From Ophiocordyceps camponoti-saundersi (nom. inval.) (taxonomy: Eukaryota; Ascomycota; Sordariomycetes; Hypocreales; Ophiocordycipitaceae), in contig PDHQ01000078.1 in assembly GCA_003339415.1 (NCBI GenBank), positions 1-64,000 on the forward strand: DNA of 64,000 nucleotides, written 5' to 3'. Below, piece after piece: positions 22,126 through 32,988 of this stretch (positions are counted from its first letter, which is position 1; each line of letters starts with the position of its first letter). The notes beneath the pieces were generated by a model. That model saw only the letters and a list, made by a program, of their open reading frames with translations. It was not told the DNA's origin and searched no databases. The position numbers and the translations under genes are program-made.

Positions 22126-24522
22126 ATGAAGCATTCCCTCCCAACTCTCCTCCTCCTCCTCCTCTTCGACGCCGCAGCCCTCATCTCAAGTCTCGAAGTA
22201 GACTGCACCAACCTGAACTGCTACCAAGACATGATCCAGATAGCAGGCTCGTACGAAAAGCTCATCTCGCAGTGTCGAGACGGAATCTTCAAGGACTCAG
22301 CGCCCCGAAAAGCCTCGTGTGGGAAATCCTGCCCAGTCAACAAGTGCAACCAAGCAGCATCAGGCTTGAAAAGCGAAGAGGTCGTCGTCTACGCTCATCA
22401 GTATCAGCCCATCTGCAGCTGCGTCAGACAAAACGCCATCCCATCTCATTGCTACAACATCGCCTGCTATCGTGAACTTGCTGCCATGGCTGGCGAGTCG
22501 GCGACCAAGTTGCGCGATCTCTGCTTGAATCTCCTCGGCTCGTCGGCTGATATACGCCTCCCTCGGGACCTTGTCGTCTCCAGGAACTCGTGGGATACAG
22601 AGTGTGAAGCAAAGGTGAGCTATGAGGTGGGTTATCTCACTCCCGCTCAGTACACGGCTGCTTGCGAGTGTGGCGTCAGCTCGGAATGGCGACGACGGCC
22701 TCAGTTTGGGGATTATTTACCTTGGCATAACGAACCGATTTACATCGACGTCTTTATCCATTTCATTATACGAAGCATTGAGAATCTATCTTCGGTATGA
22801 TGGCTTGTCTTGTGGTTGATGAGGCTTACCATGTTTACTTACCGTCTTGCCTACCTACCAGTTCAACCAACCCGGCGTCATAGAAGAGGCCTTTCAGTAC
22901 AGCATGACGCCGACGCATGGCCTGAATGTCACCTTTACCATCAAGTACGTCCAGATCATCGTCCACAACGACTGGGCCGTGGGAAGAAACAACTCGAACA
23001 TGCGGAAGCGACTTCATATGGGAGACAACAGAGATCTCAACGTCTACTTCATCGAACAAGTAATCAATGATACAGAAAGAGTCAGTCCCATCGATCCGAG
23101 CAGGAGAGTCTATTGCACTTCGCCTCTCGGATATCCGAGATGGGCAGCCGAAGATGTCGGTTTCCCTCATCAAGACGGCTGCATCATCGCCCTCGACTCT
23201 TCCTTTACTTCCGAGGCAACCTTGACATCCATCTTTCAAGAGCTTCAGCGCTGGTTCGGCTTTTGCTCTGAAGACGGCTCGTGAGTCTCAGGAACCAAGA
23301 CTGTTGTCCACGCAATGATAGACATACATGCGCTTACCATGTTGTGAGAGATAAAGGAAATGTCCCACCAGCCTCAACTCCAATGACGCCAGGATGATAC
23401 ACACAAGCATAGCCCAAACACGATTCCTACCACTTCCAAGAACAACGTGGAAATTCGACAACGAGCGAGTTCAAAACCCATGCGAGAATCACCGATGCTT
23501 TCGAGAACTACAGTTTCTCTTCGGAAGCGTCGACGTCCTCGCCGCTCACTGTCGTCACGAAGAGCTGACGAGGTGGAACCATAAGAACGCCACCGAGGAC
23601 ATCGTGATTCGCAAGCTGGATAACGGCATCGTCCCCAGCGCAAACTGCGGCAAGCAACAAGACTCGAACTGGGTCGTTTCCGGATCGGAGTATAAGCCTC
23701 TCTGCGACTGTATCAAGGAAAGCAGGCTTGCGCCGAGATTGACTTTCACCAATGAGACGTTGACGGGGGTGGCTGACGATAGGCCTCTCTACGTCGACGT
23801 CTTTGTACATGCTATAGCCTCTTCTAGGAATAGTCCTATGGCGAAAAGGGTTGTTCAGCTCCTCTCCCCGGTGGCTTATGAGTTGCTGAAGAGGTTAAAA
23901 GAAACAGTGAAACTGACTCTGATACAGTATTTCCGCATCGACCGAGACCTCGAAAAAGAGTTTGACAGTATCAACGCCTTCTACAACGGCACCAAGATCA
24001 ACTTCCGCCTCATTCAGCTCGACCTGCGAGTCAACGAGAGGTGGGCTCAAGGTAAAGACAGCGCAACGATGAGAGAAAGGCTCTACAAGGGAGGAAGCCG
24101 AGATCTCAACCTCTACTACATAGAAGCGACCGACCTGGAAAACGTCATCGTGACGAAGAAGCCGCTTACCGTCTACTGCTCGTTCCCTTACTCTTCCTGG
24201 TGGGCCTATCTCGCCTACAGCGAGCCCGAGCACGATGGATGCATCATGGCGTTTGGGGCGTCGCCTTCGGTTGCTGCCACGGCTTTCCAGTATTGGATGG
24301 GTGTTATGGATCCGAGACAGCGGTCATGCAGGTGAGTTGCTTGCGGATATATCAACGCACCTGTAGAATCTCTTTCTGACAGAGATAAGTGACCCTTCTT
24401 GCGGACCCGAGTTTACGGAATTGGATAAAGAGAACATGTATCGTCTGCTGGCGCTGAATCGCTTCGTCCCCTTGGAAGCAAGACGGTTGACGTCGTCTCG
24501 GAGAGCTGTTGAAGGGTTTTAA
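22126..24522 (+). CDS. secreted protein with two inactive pappalysin-like domains
   Basis: Four exons (22126-22794, 22862-23280, 23393-24331, 24390-24522) give 719 aa. A signal peptide comes first (LPTLLLLLLFDAAALISS). A Cys module of the form C-x5-C-[YF]-x-[DE]/[REL] ... C ... C-x-C then occurs three times: two copies (CTNLNCYQDM, CYNIACYREL) before domain 1 and one (CENHRCFREL) before domain 2. Each M43-like domain opens with a strand (IYIDVFIHF; LYVDVFVHA), continues with NDW or NERW, an MRKRL or MRERL helix and DLNVYF or DLNLYY, and ends with DGCI. Where M43 enzymes have HExxHxxGxxH, domain 1 reads QELQRWFGFCS and domain 2 reads TAFQYWMGVMD, so zinc ligands are gone. The last acceptor (AAG at 24389) is weak but restores frame. 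Exons 3-4 could instead be a separate gene. Confidence 0.65.
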
Positions 24523-25360
24523 CGTGGCTGTGATGTCGGAAACGAGCTGATGCTGTAGTATTTGATAACGGCAAGGTGGGATTTAGTTGTCAACTGTTTG
24601 CTCTTCTTCTCTTTTCCTTTGTACGTAACTCGATGTCAGTTTAGAGAATAGAGAAGAGAGCTGCTAAGAACTCAATCAAGCATGTTGTCAAGACTGTTTC
24701 ACCCGTACGAGAACTAACTTTCTGACAGATACCCTTCTGGTGTGCTGAAGATGGCCACCGGTCATCCCGGGAGAATGTTTACCGCTGAGGTATTTACCTA
24801 TTCCAGTCTTGTCCCAGGGCTTTTGAAACGGTTAAGGAACGACAGCTTACGGCCATGGCATGAGTCAATTACACACAAGTCCTCTCTCATAATCATCAAC
24901 CTGATTCAAGAGTCGATATGTCATCAATGCTATGCCGTTTATGCGATCCTCTTTCCGGATTCATGTCTATGCTACTTCCATGACAGCGTCTGAGAGGCTG
25001 CGGTGTAAATTATAACCACATATTAAACCACGAGAGAATTAACAACAGAAGAGATTGCAGAGATGAACCGAGCCTGAGCTGAAAACAGAAGCAACTTTCC
25101 CTCTTGCCCAGCTGTAAGCATAGCCGTGCATTATCTCGGACTTGCTTTCCGACGCCAATGTTACTCTTCATTACGTGAAGTCCGAGTTGCCTCTTGAGCC
25201 CAAGCAAAGTCAAGGTTCCTTTTCAGGTTTATCATCATGACTGGAAGAAAACGACTTCGAGATGGCCCAAGGGAGAGGCTTAAAGTCTTTCGACATGGCC
25301 CTAACATGGAAATCTTTTCCTCGTCTCTCCCTTTCTATCGAAGACCTACTTCCCTTCATT
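24523..25360. other. intergenic with possible relic of a pappalysin-like tail
   Basis: At 24727-24788 a CTTTCTGACAG acceptor-like sequence like the one at 24372-24382 is followed by codons reading FWCAEDGHRSSRENVYR and then a stop. This resembles FGFCSEDGS of domain 1 and DKENMYR of the final exon of the preceding gene. It may be a decayed further copy. Nothing else is seen in the stretch. Confidence 0.35.
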
Positions 25361-27430
25361 ATGAAGCCAATCCTTGTTTGTCTGTTGTGTTTTAATCCCA
25401 TGTTCGTCAACGCTCAGTTGGAGAAGCAACTCCAAGACATCTATCTTCGAAGGAGACCTGTTTTACGAGGTCAAAACGCTCTCTACTCCGAGTCACCGCC
25501 TGTCGGCCTGATGGTAGATGCTGCTAAGAGGGGTGTTCACCGGTTTGGAAACCAGGGCGTGGACTTTCGGTCAAATACCATAGTCTTTCCAGGCGGAATC
25601 TCGACCATAAACCACATTCCCTTTACGCTGGAGACGCTGGGGATTCCGCATACAAAACAGGGATCAGTTGACGGCAAGAGGAAGACTGGAGTTGATAGGG
25701 TTCCGGGCCAACCGCTGGGACCGAGTAAGAAACGGTCTCGACAACCATCTTGGTCGGCATCGTTGGCACGGGACAGAGTCCAGGACATATTAACATCGCT
25801 AAAGGACAAGTACTATGAGGTGAAGCAAGTCCGAGACGAGGCCGGTCAATGGGGCTCTATAGTTCGAACTCACAAGGCTTCTGGTATGGCGGATGCTATC
25901 ATGGACGAGGTCACGGACTTGGTGCTTCAAGCGTCTGAAGTCATTGACTCGTGCCGCGACCTTGATCACGGGATTTTCACTTATGTCTGGTGCTTCTTCA
26001 AACAGATTAGGGGCCTGCGGGCAGAGATCATGGCCCAGGAGGCACTACAGTCTATCGAGCATTACATCACAAACCGCTGGACAGAGAGAAGACAGGCCGC
26101 TCACGCTATGCCCAACATGAGACGAGAAGCAAAGAAAGCAGCCGAGACGGCACTCGAGGCCATGAGGGTCGCAGACCGTCTTGGCGGACACTTTCTGCAT
26201 CAAGTCAACCGATACCAGTCGATCCAGCGAGTCTTCCTTCGAGAATTGGACGAGGGAGATGGCGTGTACGATGACGTGGAGGAAGTCATCAGATTCTCCG
26301 GAGCCATCTTCATGCCATCCAAGGAACAGGCTCGAGACGCCTTGACGCGGGAACTAGACGTGCTCGAGACAGAGCTCAAGGTGCTCGAGGCACCGATGAA
26401 GTCATTGATATCGAACGCGGTCCTTTTGAAACACGATGTAGCAAATGGGTTGAGGATGGCAAAATATGCGATGCAGACCATCAATAGCTTTTCCCCCTCA
26501 AAAGACGCGATTCGAGACGAGAAGGAAATCGAATGGCGGAAACAGCAACTCGTCGAATTAGAAAATCACATCTACGAACTCACAGAGGCAGACGATCAGA
26601 TCCGGAAGATAGAACAGAGCCTGGAGATAATGGCTCAGACGGACGTAGAGTCGGGATCGTCTAAACTGCCGGAACTGCTCGAACGTCTTGCTCGAGCTGC
26701 TGCCGGGCTGGTTGGGAGGAGAATGCTGGAGAACACTCCTGTGGTCCGCGGTCTGGTCATTGCTGAAAACATGCAGCGCACAGTCGAAACGGTTCATTCT
26801 CTGTCCAAGGGGGTGAAAATAACGGCCAGGGTCTCGTCGGCCGAGGATGATTCGTCTTTCACAGGGATGAATGATCTTCTTAGAGATAGTGTACTGAGAG
26901 ATGGCATCGTTCTTACCAAGGCAGCCAAGGCAGAAAAGAAGCTCAAAAAGGCGGCGGAGTCGGTCACGGTGACTGTTCCGGAGGATATCGCCGACTTGGC
27001 CGCTACCAGATCACCGACCCGAATCATCGCCGGCATCGAGGCCGTCGAAAGTACAAGCGGGGGAGTGAAGAGGTCACTGAAGGACTTGCTAAGCGCGCTG
27101 AAGAGAATCAAGGTCTCCAAACCACTACCGGGAAGAGACGCGGGAAAGAGGTCCAACAGGTTCATACTACGAGACATCGAGATGAGGATGGAACTGCCGA
27201 GAAGACTTCGAAAACGAGAGGTTTCAAAAGCGGGCTTCGTGAACGATACTCTGGATACTGCTTTATGGGAGCTGTTTAGGGTGGCGGAGGATTTGGAGAC
27301 GTTGCTTGAGGAGTTGAAGATTGGGGTTAGGGTTGAGGAGGAGGTGCTGCCGACTCTTTCGGCTGCTGTTGTGGAGGAAGCTGAGGCCTTGTTTGTGAAG
27401 AGGTTGGAGGCGGTGGGGGAAAGTGTCTGA
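25361..27430 (+). CDS. 689-aa secreted helical protein of unknown function
   Basis: A single exon. The open frame extends further upstream, but ATG 25361 is chosen because it starts a good signal peptide (ILVCLLCFNPMFVNA). Residues 20-150 are basic and include RRRP, KKRSR and other dibasic sites. The rest is strongly alpha-helical with long Glu/Lys/Leu/Arg heptads (about residues 230-520), predicting extended coiled coils. There are only two cysteines in the mature chain. A short glycine-rich strand region (IVFPGGISTINH) lies near residue 80. No catalytic motif or known domain is recognised. Lying next to the pappalysin-like gene, it belongs to the secreted-protein-rich part of the window. 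Confidence 0.7.
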   Translation: MKPILVCLLCFNPMFVNAQLEKQLQDIYLRRRPVLRGQNALYSESPPVGLMVDAAKRGVHRFGNQGVDFRSNTIVFPGGISTINHIPFTLETLGIPHTKQGSVDGKRKTGVDRVPGQPLGPSKKRSRQPSWSASLARDRVQDILTSLKDKYYEVKQVRDEAGQWGSIVRTHKASGMADAIMDEVTDLVLQASEVIDSCRDLDHGIFTYVWCFFKQIRGLRAEIMAQEALQSIEHYITNRWTERRQAAHAMPNMRREAKKAAETALEAMRVADRLGGHFLHQVNRYQSIQRVFLRELDEGDGVYDDVEEVIRFSGAIFMPSKEQARDALTRELDVLETELKVLEAPMKSLISNAVLLKHDVANGLRMAKYAMQTINSFSPSKDAIRDEKEIEWRKQQLVELENHIYELTEADDQIRKIEQSLEIMAQTDVESGSSKLPELLERLARAAAGLVGRRMLENTPVVRGLVIAENMQRTVETVHSLSKGVKITARVSSAEDDSSFTGMNDLLRDSVLRDGIVLTKAAKAEKKLKKAAESVTVTVPEDIADLAATRSPTRIIAGIEAVESTSGGVKRSLKDLLSALKRIKVSKPLPGRDAGKRSNRFILRDIEMRMELPRRLRKREVSKAGFVNDTLDTALWELFRVAEDLETLLEELKIGVRVEEEVLPTLSAAVVEEAEALFVKRLEAVGESV

Positions 27431-28786
27431 GAAGCACGTATTGATTCTTCTTGAGTATAGAGGTATAGGAGTCAGTCCTATTACTTTCACTGGTGCCTAG
27501 CAGATGGCTATAGCTTCTAGAATCCAAGTAGGAGAACTAATAGAAGCCATTGACGTAGAAAACACAGCCTGAGACTCGGCGTCACTTGAAGGGGTTAGAT
27601 CAAGGGATGGTAGTTGGGGGATAGACTCAAACAGTTGTCCTGAAAGGGATTGTTCGACACATCGGCGATAATCCAACAGAGGGAAAGAAAACCACGGCGT
27701 TTCGCCAAGAATATCACCTTGGAAGATGGACAAGGCCGAGTTTGATCTCAGCTTCTACCGCGTCTCTTGGCTGTGTCTCAGCAGCGCTTCACCAAGGCCT
27801 GAGCGAGCAAACGCAGACTGTCTGTTTGTAAGAATGATGAGGATTTGTTCTGAAAGACGGAAAGAAAGGCTATAGATGGCGATGATGCATAGAATTCGTC
27901 ATCTGACGCTCTTCTGGTTACGGAGGTATCGTCGCTTGACAGCTTCAACGTTGGGGGTTGCCGCAGAAAAGGGGGTTTTGGCGTATCTTGTCGTCTTTCG
28001 ATTTAAGCTGCAAAACCGTCATTCCTCTCTTCTCTCTGCATGACTTATTCTTGAGAGATGACACGCCTTGTTTTCAAGGGGTGACATGGCTCAATCCTGA
28101 AAACCCCCCCTTTGTCGCGATCCTAGAAGAGCATGGTGAGGTTACCCTACTAATATCCCCCCTCTCTATCTATATACCTATATATGTATACATATATCTT
28201 CATCCCTAAAATAGAAACGTCGAGTTAAAGAACAACTACAAACATAAATCTTGGCGAATCATCATCATCATCGAAAGAAGAAGGAAAAAAAAGGCGCGGC
28301 CAAGTCAGGGGCGGATCTTCACTTCTGATACGTTGGGAACCCCACCCCCTGTTTGCGGGAGAAGAACAAGGAGATGCTCAACTAGAAGCGATCCCGCCGC
28401 TAAGTGTCAAGTTCTAAACCCATGTTGGCTTAAGCTTAGCTATATATCTCTAGTCATCGACATGTGAAACAGTGGCGTGGTTGTGACAGGCGGAAGAAGA
28501 AACATGGCTCTTGTTTCGCGTTGCTCTCTCACAGTTGCATCGTCTTGGGATGTGAGGCAGGGATAGTTGAAGAGCGGTAAATCACCTCTTACGGACTGAC
28601 ACGTACTTACATAGGTGAGTATATAGATGGATGTAGTGCATACATATATTTGTGCAGATATATAGACGCATAGATATCCATCACCTATCCTCATCACTTT
28701 CTTTCCCTTCCATCACTTCTTCCTCCGGGGAAAAAGAAAAGAAACTCATAACATAAAGAGAAGGAAGTAGAAGAAGAAACAGCAAG
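27431..28786. other. intergenic, no gene seen
   Basis: A 78-codon minus-strand frame at 27497-27733 has ordinary composition but no signal peptide, family or splice partners and is not called. Short ATAT tracts lie near 28170-28200. Confidence 0.5.
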
Positions 28787-30043
28787 ATGAAGTACAGCGG
28801 CGCGGCTTGCGCCATCCTCATTGGACTGTCAACCGCCTGCCCAAGCAGCGGGATGACGAAACGGTCAACAAACGGGCTGGAAAGACGACAGACAAAGGGC
28901 TCCTTCACGACCCAGCAGAAGACATCGGTTCAGAACGGAATCACAGGAGCAGGCTCCAACTTTGATTCGCTCTTCCCGGGCGGAACGACGCAGCAGAAGC
29001 AGGGCCAGCAGTCGGCCACGTCGGGACAGGGCGGTCAGCAAGGCCAGTCCGCGACAGGGCGGCCTAAGAAGCAGCAGCAGACAGGCCAGGATCAGGATCA
29101 GGACCAGGGACAACAGGCCGGCACTGGACAGACGTCTCAAGGTCAGAAGGGCAACGGGCAGGGACAACAGGCTGCGACTGGGAAGAATTCTCAGGCCGGT
29201 CAGAAGGGAACTTCCGAGCAGGGACAGCAGACCGGAGCAGGTCAGCAGAAGGGAACCGAGCGGGGACAACAGACGGGGACGGGGAAGAATTCTGCCCAGG
29301 GTGGAAAGGGGGTTGCTGAGCAGGGACAAGGGGATGAGACGGGACAGAATTCGCAGAAGGGAGCCGGTCAGGGACAGCAACAGACCGGAGCAGGCCAGGG
29401 AAAACTGACCGGAACAGGTCAGCAGAAGGGCACTGAGCAGGGACAAGAGACCGGAGCAGGTCGAGGACAGCAAACCGGAACAGGCCAAGGCCAAAAGGGC
29501 ACCGCAGAGCAGGGCCAGCAACAGAGAGCAGGAGGCCAAGGCCAAGAAAACCAGAAGCCAGGACAGGAACAGCTGGGAACGGCCAACAAGCAGAACGAAA
29601 CCGAAGCCCAGCCCAACAACCAAGGCCCGTCCCCCGCGTCAGGCCAGCAGGGCGCCCCCCCCTTCATCGGAACCCCCGTCCCGGCCGCCGTGCCCGCCGT
29701 ACCTTCGCCGCCTTCCCCGGCCGCCTCGCCTTCCGCCGGCGCTCCTGCCCCGCCCAAAGCACCGGGCTCGCCGCCACAGCCACCGGCAGGCGAACAAGCA
29801 CCCGCCGCAGCTCCACCGCCCGCCGGAGAACCCGCGCCGGCACCACCAGCCGGAGAACCCGCGCCGGCACCACCCGCTGGAGAACCCGCGCCGGGAGCAG
29901 CTCAGCCCGGCGCCGCTCCCGAGGGCGGCGCTCCTCCTCCCCCTCCTCCTCCTCCTCCTGCACCCGAAGGCGGCGCCGAGGCTGGACCTGCCGCTGCTCC
30001 GGGCCAGGCGGAGGGAGGCGAGCCAGCGGCTGTTCAGAACTGA
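28787..30043 (+). CDS. secreted Gln/Gly-repeat, Pro/Ala-tailed protein
   Basis: A single exon encodes 418 aa. The first 18 residues resemble a signal peptide. Dibasic sites KR (about residue 25) and RR (about 34) follow and could be Kex2 processing sites. Residues 60-270 are degenerate repeats of GQGQQ, TGAGQ and QKGTEQ; residues 290-418 are Pro/Ala/Glu-rich with repeats of AGEPAPAPP. A poly-Pro run lies near residue 385. There are almost no hydrophobic or cysteine residues after the signal, so the protein is predicted to be disordered and extended. A cell-wall, matrix or adhesive role is possible, but no anchor signal is seen. The long opposite-strand Leu-rich frame is an artefact of the same repeats. 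Confidence 0.75.
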   Translation: MKYSGAACAILIGLSTACPSSGMTKRSTNGLERRQTKGSFTTQQKTSVQNGITGAGSNFDSLFPGGTTQQKQGQQSATSGQGGQQGQSATGRPKKQQQTGQDQDQDQGQQAGTGQTSQGQKGNGQGQQAATGKNSQAGQKGTSEQGQQTGAGQQKGTERGQQTGTGKNSAQGGKGVAEQGQGDETGQNSQKGAGQGQQQTGAGQGKLTGTGQQKGTEQGQETGAGRGQQTGTGQGQKGTAEQGQQQRAGGQGQENQKPGQEQLGTANKQNETEAQPNNQGPSPASGQQGAPPFIGTPVPAAVPAVPSPPSPAASPSAGAPAPPKAPGSPPQPPAGEQAPAAAPPPAGEPAPAPPAGEPAPAPPAGEPAPGAAQPGAAPEGGAPPPPPPPPPAPEGGAEAGPAAAPGQAEGGEPAAVQN

Positions 30044-31046
30044 AGCAAGAGAAAGAAGGGAATTCGATGAAATGAATTTTATTATTTCCTTTTTTTTATG
30101 TTGCTTAAGTTTCGTTTCTATAGAGTTTCTTCCAATTCATTCTCTTCGTGTGTCGAAAGCGTAACATCATCGCGATTGGGGCGTCAAGCATAATATCTTT
30201 AAAAGGCATAGAGAATAATCAGAAGCATAGAAATGAAAAATATTCATTAGTTGGAATGAAGTTTATAACGTGGGTTCGTGGAAGGTCAGGGATGGGTCCT
30301 TTTGCTAGACTGTAACGTTGCTTGAAACGAAAATAGGGGAATGGCGAACGAGTGGAGATGGAAAGGGGGAGGGTTGTGTGTTATTCCGGGGGGGGTAGTT
30401 TAATTTCGGGGCATAGATCGTGTTTCAGTTGTGGGTTTATTGGAGGTTATGGACGAGGTTGGTGGTGAAGAATGCTTGGTTTGGCTGCTGTGATGCTTCT
30501 TTCTCGTCTTTGAGTTGAAGAAAGTTACGATGTGGTTATCTTGAAGATGGAGGAACATAACTGGGTTGATAAAGACAACTTCTTAACTCGTCATAACAAC
30601 TTCCCCCCAACCATCCCCCTTCAACACTAACAAAACCATCCCTCATCTCCTCCATCTCACTGCAATGAAACGGACATCTATAATTATTCAACGACCCATT
30701 TCTCTTTTTCCCCTCATCTCCACCACCGTAGAACCATCCAGTCGCGCCAGGTGGGCTAATGAAGAACGAGATTTGAACTAGACGTCAACGGCGGGCCGTC
30801 ATGAGCTCTAGCCAAGGCTATGTTTTCTTCATGCTGATCAGGCATCTACCATGTAACAAGAAGCCGGTCTCAAAGCGGTCACAATGTAAGCCCGAGATCA
30901 CGTAGAGAAAGACGCGTGGTAACATCTACATATATATCTCCCCATCCTTAACCCCCAATCAACACCGCTTTCCCTCCTCACGTCTCGGCCCCCCGTAAAC
31001 TCATCTCACAGCTGGCTTCCTCCACGCCCTAACCCCAGGCAGGACA
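30044..31046. other. intergenic, no gene seen
   Basis: AT-rich 3' flank of the repeat-protein gene followed by CT-rich promoter-like DNA before the lipase. A TATATAT word lies near 30930. Confidence 0.5.
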
Positions 31047-32249
31047 ATGCGCTCCACGGCCGCCATTCTCGCCCTCGTGGCCACCCTCGGCCACGCACAG
31101 GTCCAGGACCCAGCGACGGGGGAGCAGTTCACCACCTTTGCTCGCTACTCCATGGCAGCGTACTGCCCGACCCTGTACGACGGCTTCGACGCGAGTGACG
31201 TCTGCTCCAACTCTCAGGAGCGGTCGTGCTCTGATTTCGACAGGACGACTACAACTAGGGAGTTTCTCAACAACGTGGCTTACGGTGTAGGCGGATTCGT
31301 AGCTTCGAATCCTAACCGGCGTCATATCGTCGCTGCGTTTAAAGGGTCGGATACCATGTTTGACTATATTACCGATGTTTCTAAACAACTGGTTGCCTCG
31401 TGAGTTTTTCCCTCTCTCTCTCTCTTTGTTCATACGACGCTTCCTCGACTGACTCTTCTATCCTTTCACCCACCTAACAGCGAACTCTGTGAAGGCTGTC
31501 TCGCCCACAAAGGCTTCTACTCGGCTCTTCTTCTACTCGAAGAAAAGCTCGTATCGTCCGTCAGAGCGGAGCTCATGAAAGCAGGCCAAGAGAACTATCG
31601 CGTCGTGGTAACAGGCCACTCTCTAGGCGGCGCCATCGCCACCCTGGCAGGCATCCACCTCCGCAACCAAAACATAAGCTGCGACATCTACACCTACGGC
31701 GCGCCCCTAGTCGGCAACTGGGAGCTTGCGAACCACATATCAAGCCAGGACGGCTTCACCGGCAGGATCACCAACGGCCAGGACGTGGTGACGGCCATCC
31801 CTCAAATCAGTTGGTCCCCCCGGTGGACGTACGCCCACAGCTACCCGGAATACTGGTACGACAAGAGACTGGGCGGCGTGAACCGGCAGTACGAGACGAA
31901 CCAGCCCCGTCGATGCGAAAACTACGACGATTGCTCCAGCTCGCAATGCTTCGGCTGGTTCCACTTCCTGAGAACGTGGACAGGCTGTTCCGTCACCGAT
32001 CATTGGCAGTATGGAGCTGGCTTCGATCCTTGCTCGCCTCCTGTACGGGCACAGGAGAAGGTGGCCAGCATGGCGAGGAAGGCTGGCTCGGGATTGGGTG
32101 GTTGGCGAGAGAGGGCGCGAGAGCGTCTGCGACAGAGCTTGATACACCACGTGAGTATGCATATGCCGGAGCGTGTGCGAGTTCATCTGCTGGCTCTGCT
32201 TCCCAAGGCTGAGAAGCTTCGGAACGTGCTCATGAAAGGAAGGGGGTGA
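31047..32249 (+). CDS. secreted class 3 lipase
   Basis: Two exons (31047-31399 and 31481-32249) give 373 aa. There is a signal peptide (AAILALVATLGHA). The nucleophile elbow is VTGHSLGGAIA with Ser165, preceded by VAAFKGSDTM near the oxyanion region and HKGFYSAL. NGQDVVTAIP supplies the expected acid (Asp) and a downstream His is in AHSYPEYW or TDHWQYG. Paired cysteines are numerous. The protein should hydrolyse acylglycerols outside the cell, as in Thermomyces/Rhizomucor-type lipases. Unusually, after DHWQYG there is an additional basic helical tail of about 75 residues. Confidence 0.9.
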
Positions 32250-32988
32250 AGTTGGAGTCGTTTGTCTTCGATTCGTCACATGCATGTGTGTGTCTGTATA
32301 GATTCGATATCTTATTGTAATATAGAAACTCTTGTTTCTCTCATACGTACTTGTCTTGATATCAGCATCATGTAATGCAACGCCAAGAAACTTGACGATA
32401 TCACAACTCAAGTCATCACCAGCTTCATCATCATCAACAACATCACCACACCACACAACTCCTCATCCTTCAACCTCACAATCCGCCGATGAAATGTAAC
32501 TTCGGAGTCTTTTTTTTCTCCAGCTCCATCTCTACAGAGGAATCAACCTAATCCCAGTCCTTTCCTCTAGCCTCGGACTCCAAGGCAGGCATATATCACG
32601 GCGGAAAACCAAAACTCCCCCCCCTTAAGCGCCGCAACGATAAGCGCCAGAGATCCTTGCTAGTAGACATAGCGCACATACATACATACATATTATATCC
32701 AAAACTTGCATACATTATTAACTCGGAGACGCCGTCAACTCACATCTACACTATTAACTGCTGCATGGTGGTGATAAGGGAAAATGTCACGGTCCGGTTT
32801 GAGAGATATCAGGTTGCGTCCGGGATGGCCATGTGTATGTATAAACCTCGTGCTTCCGCCCTACGTCTTTGACTCATTTTATATCTCTACATCTCTATAT
32901 CTACATCTATATCAGAGACGTCGATATAACTCACCCCCCCCATCTCGACATCCATCCCACCCATCTTCACCAATCCCTCTCCCTCACC
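32250..32988. other. intergenic, no gene seen
   Basis: ATC trinucleotide words near 32420, a T8 run near 32512, an ACAT repeat near 32678 and CT/AT-rich leader DNA before the start codon at 32989. Confidence 0.5.

Noticed and set aside
27497..27733. 78-aa minus-strand ORF
   Set aside because: No family, signal or splice partner; length expected by chance.
28865..29623. 252-aa Leu/Ser-rich minus-strand ORF
   Set aside because: Complement of the Gln/Gly repeat gene; no start context, signal or family.
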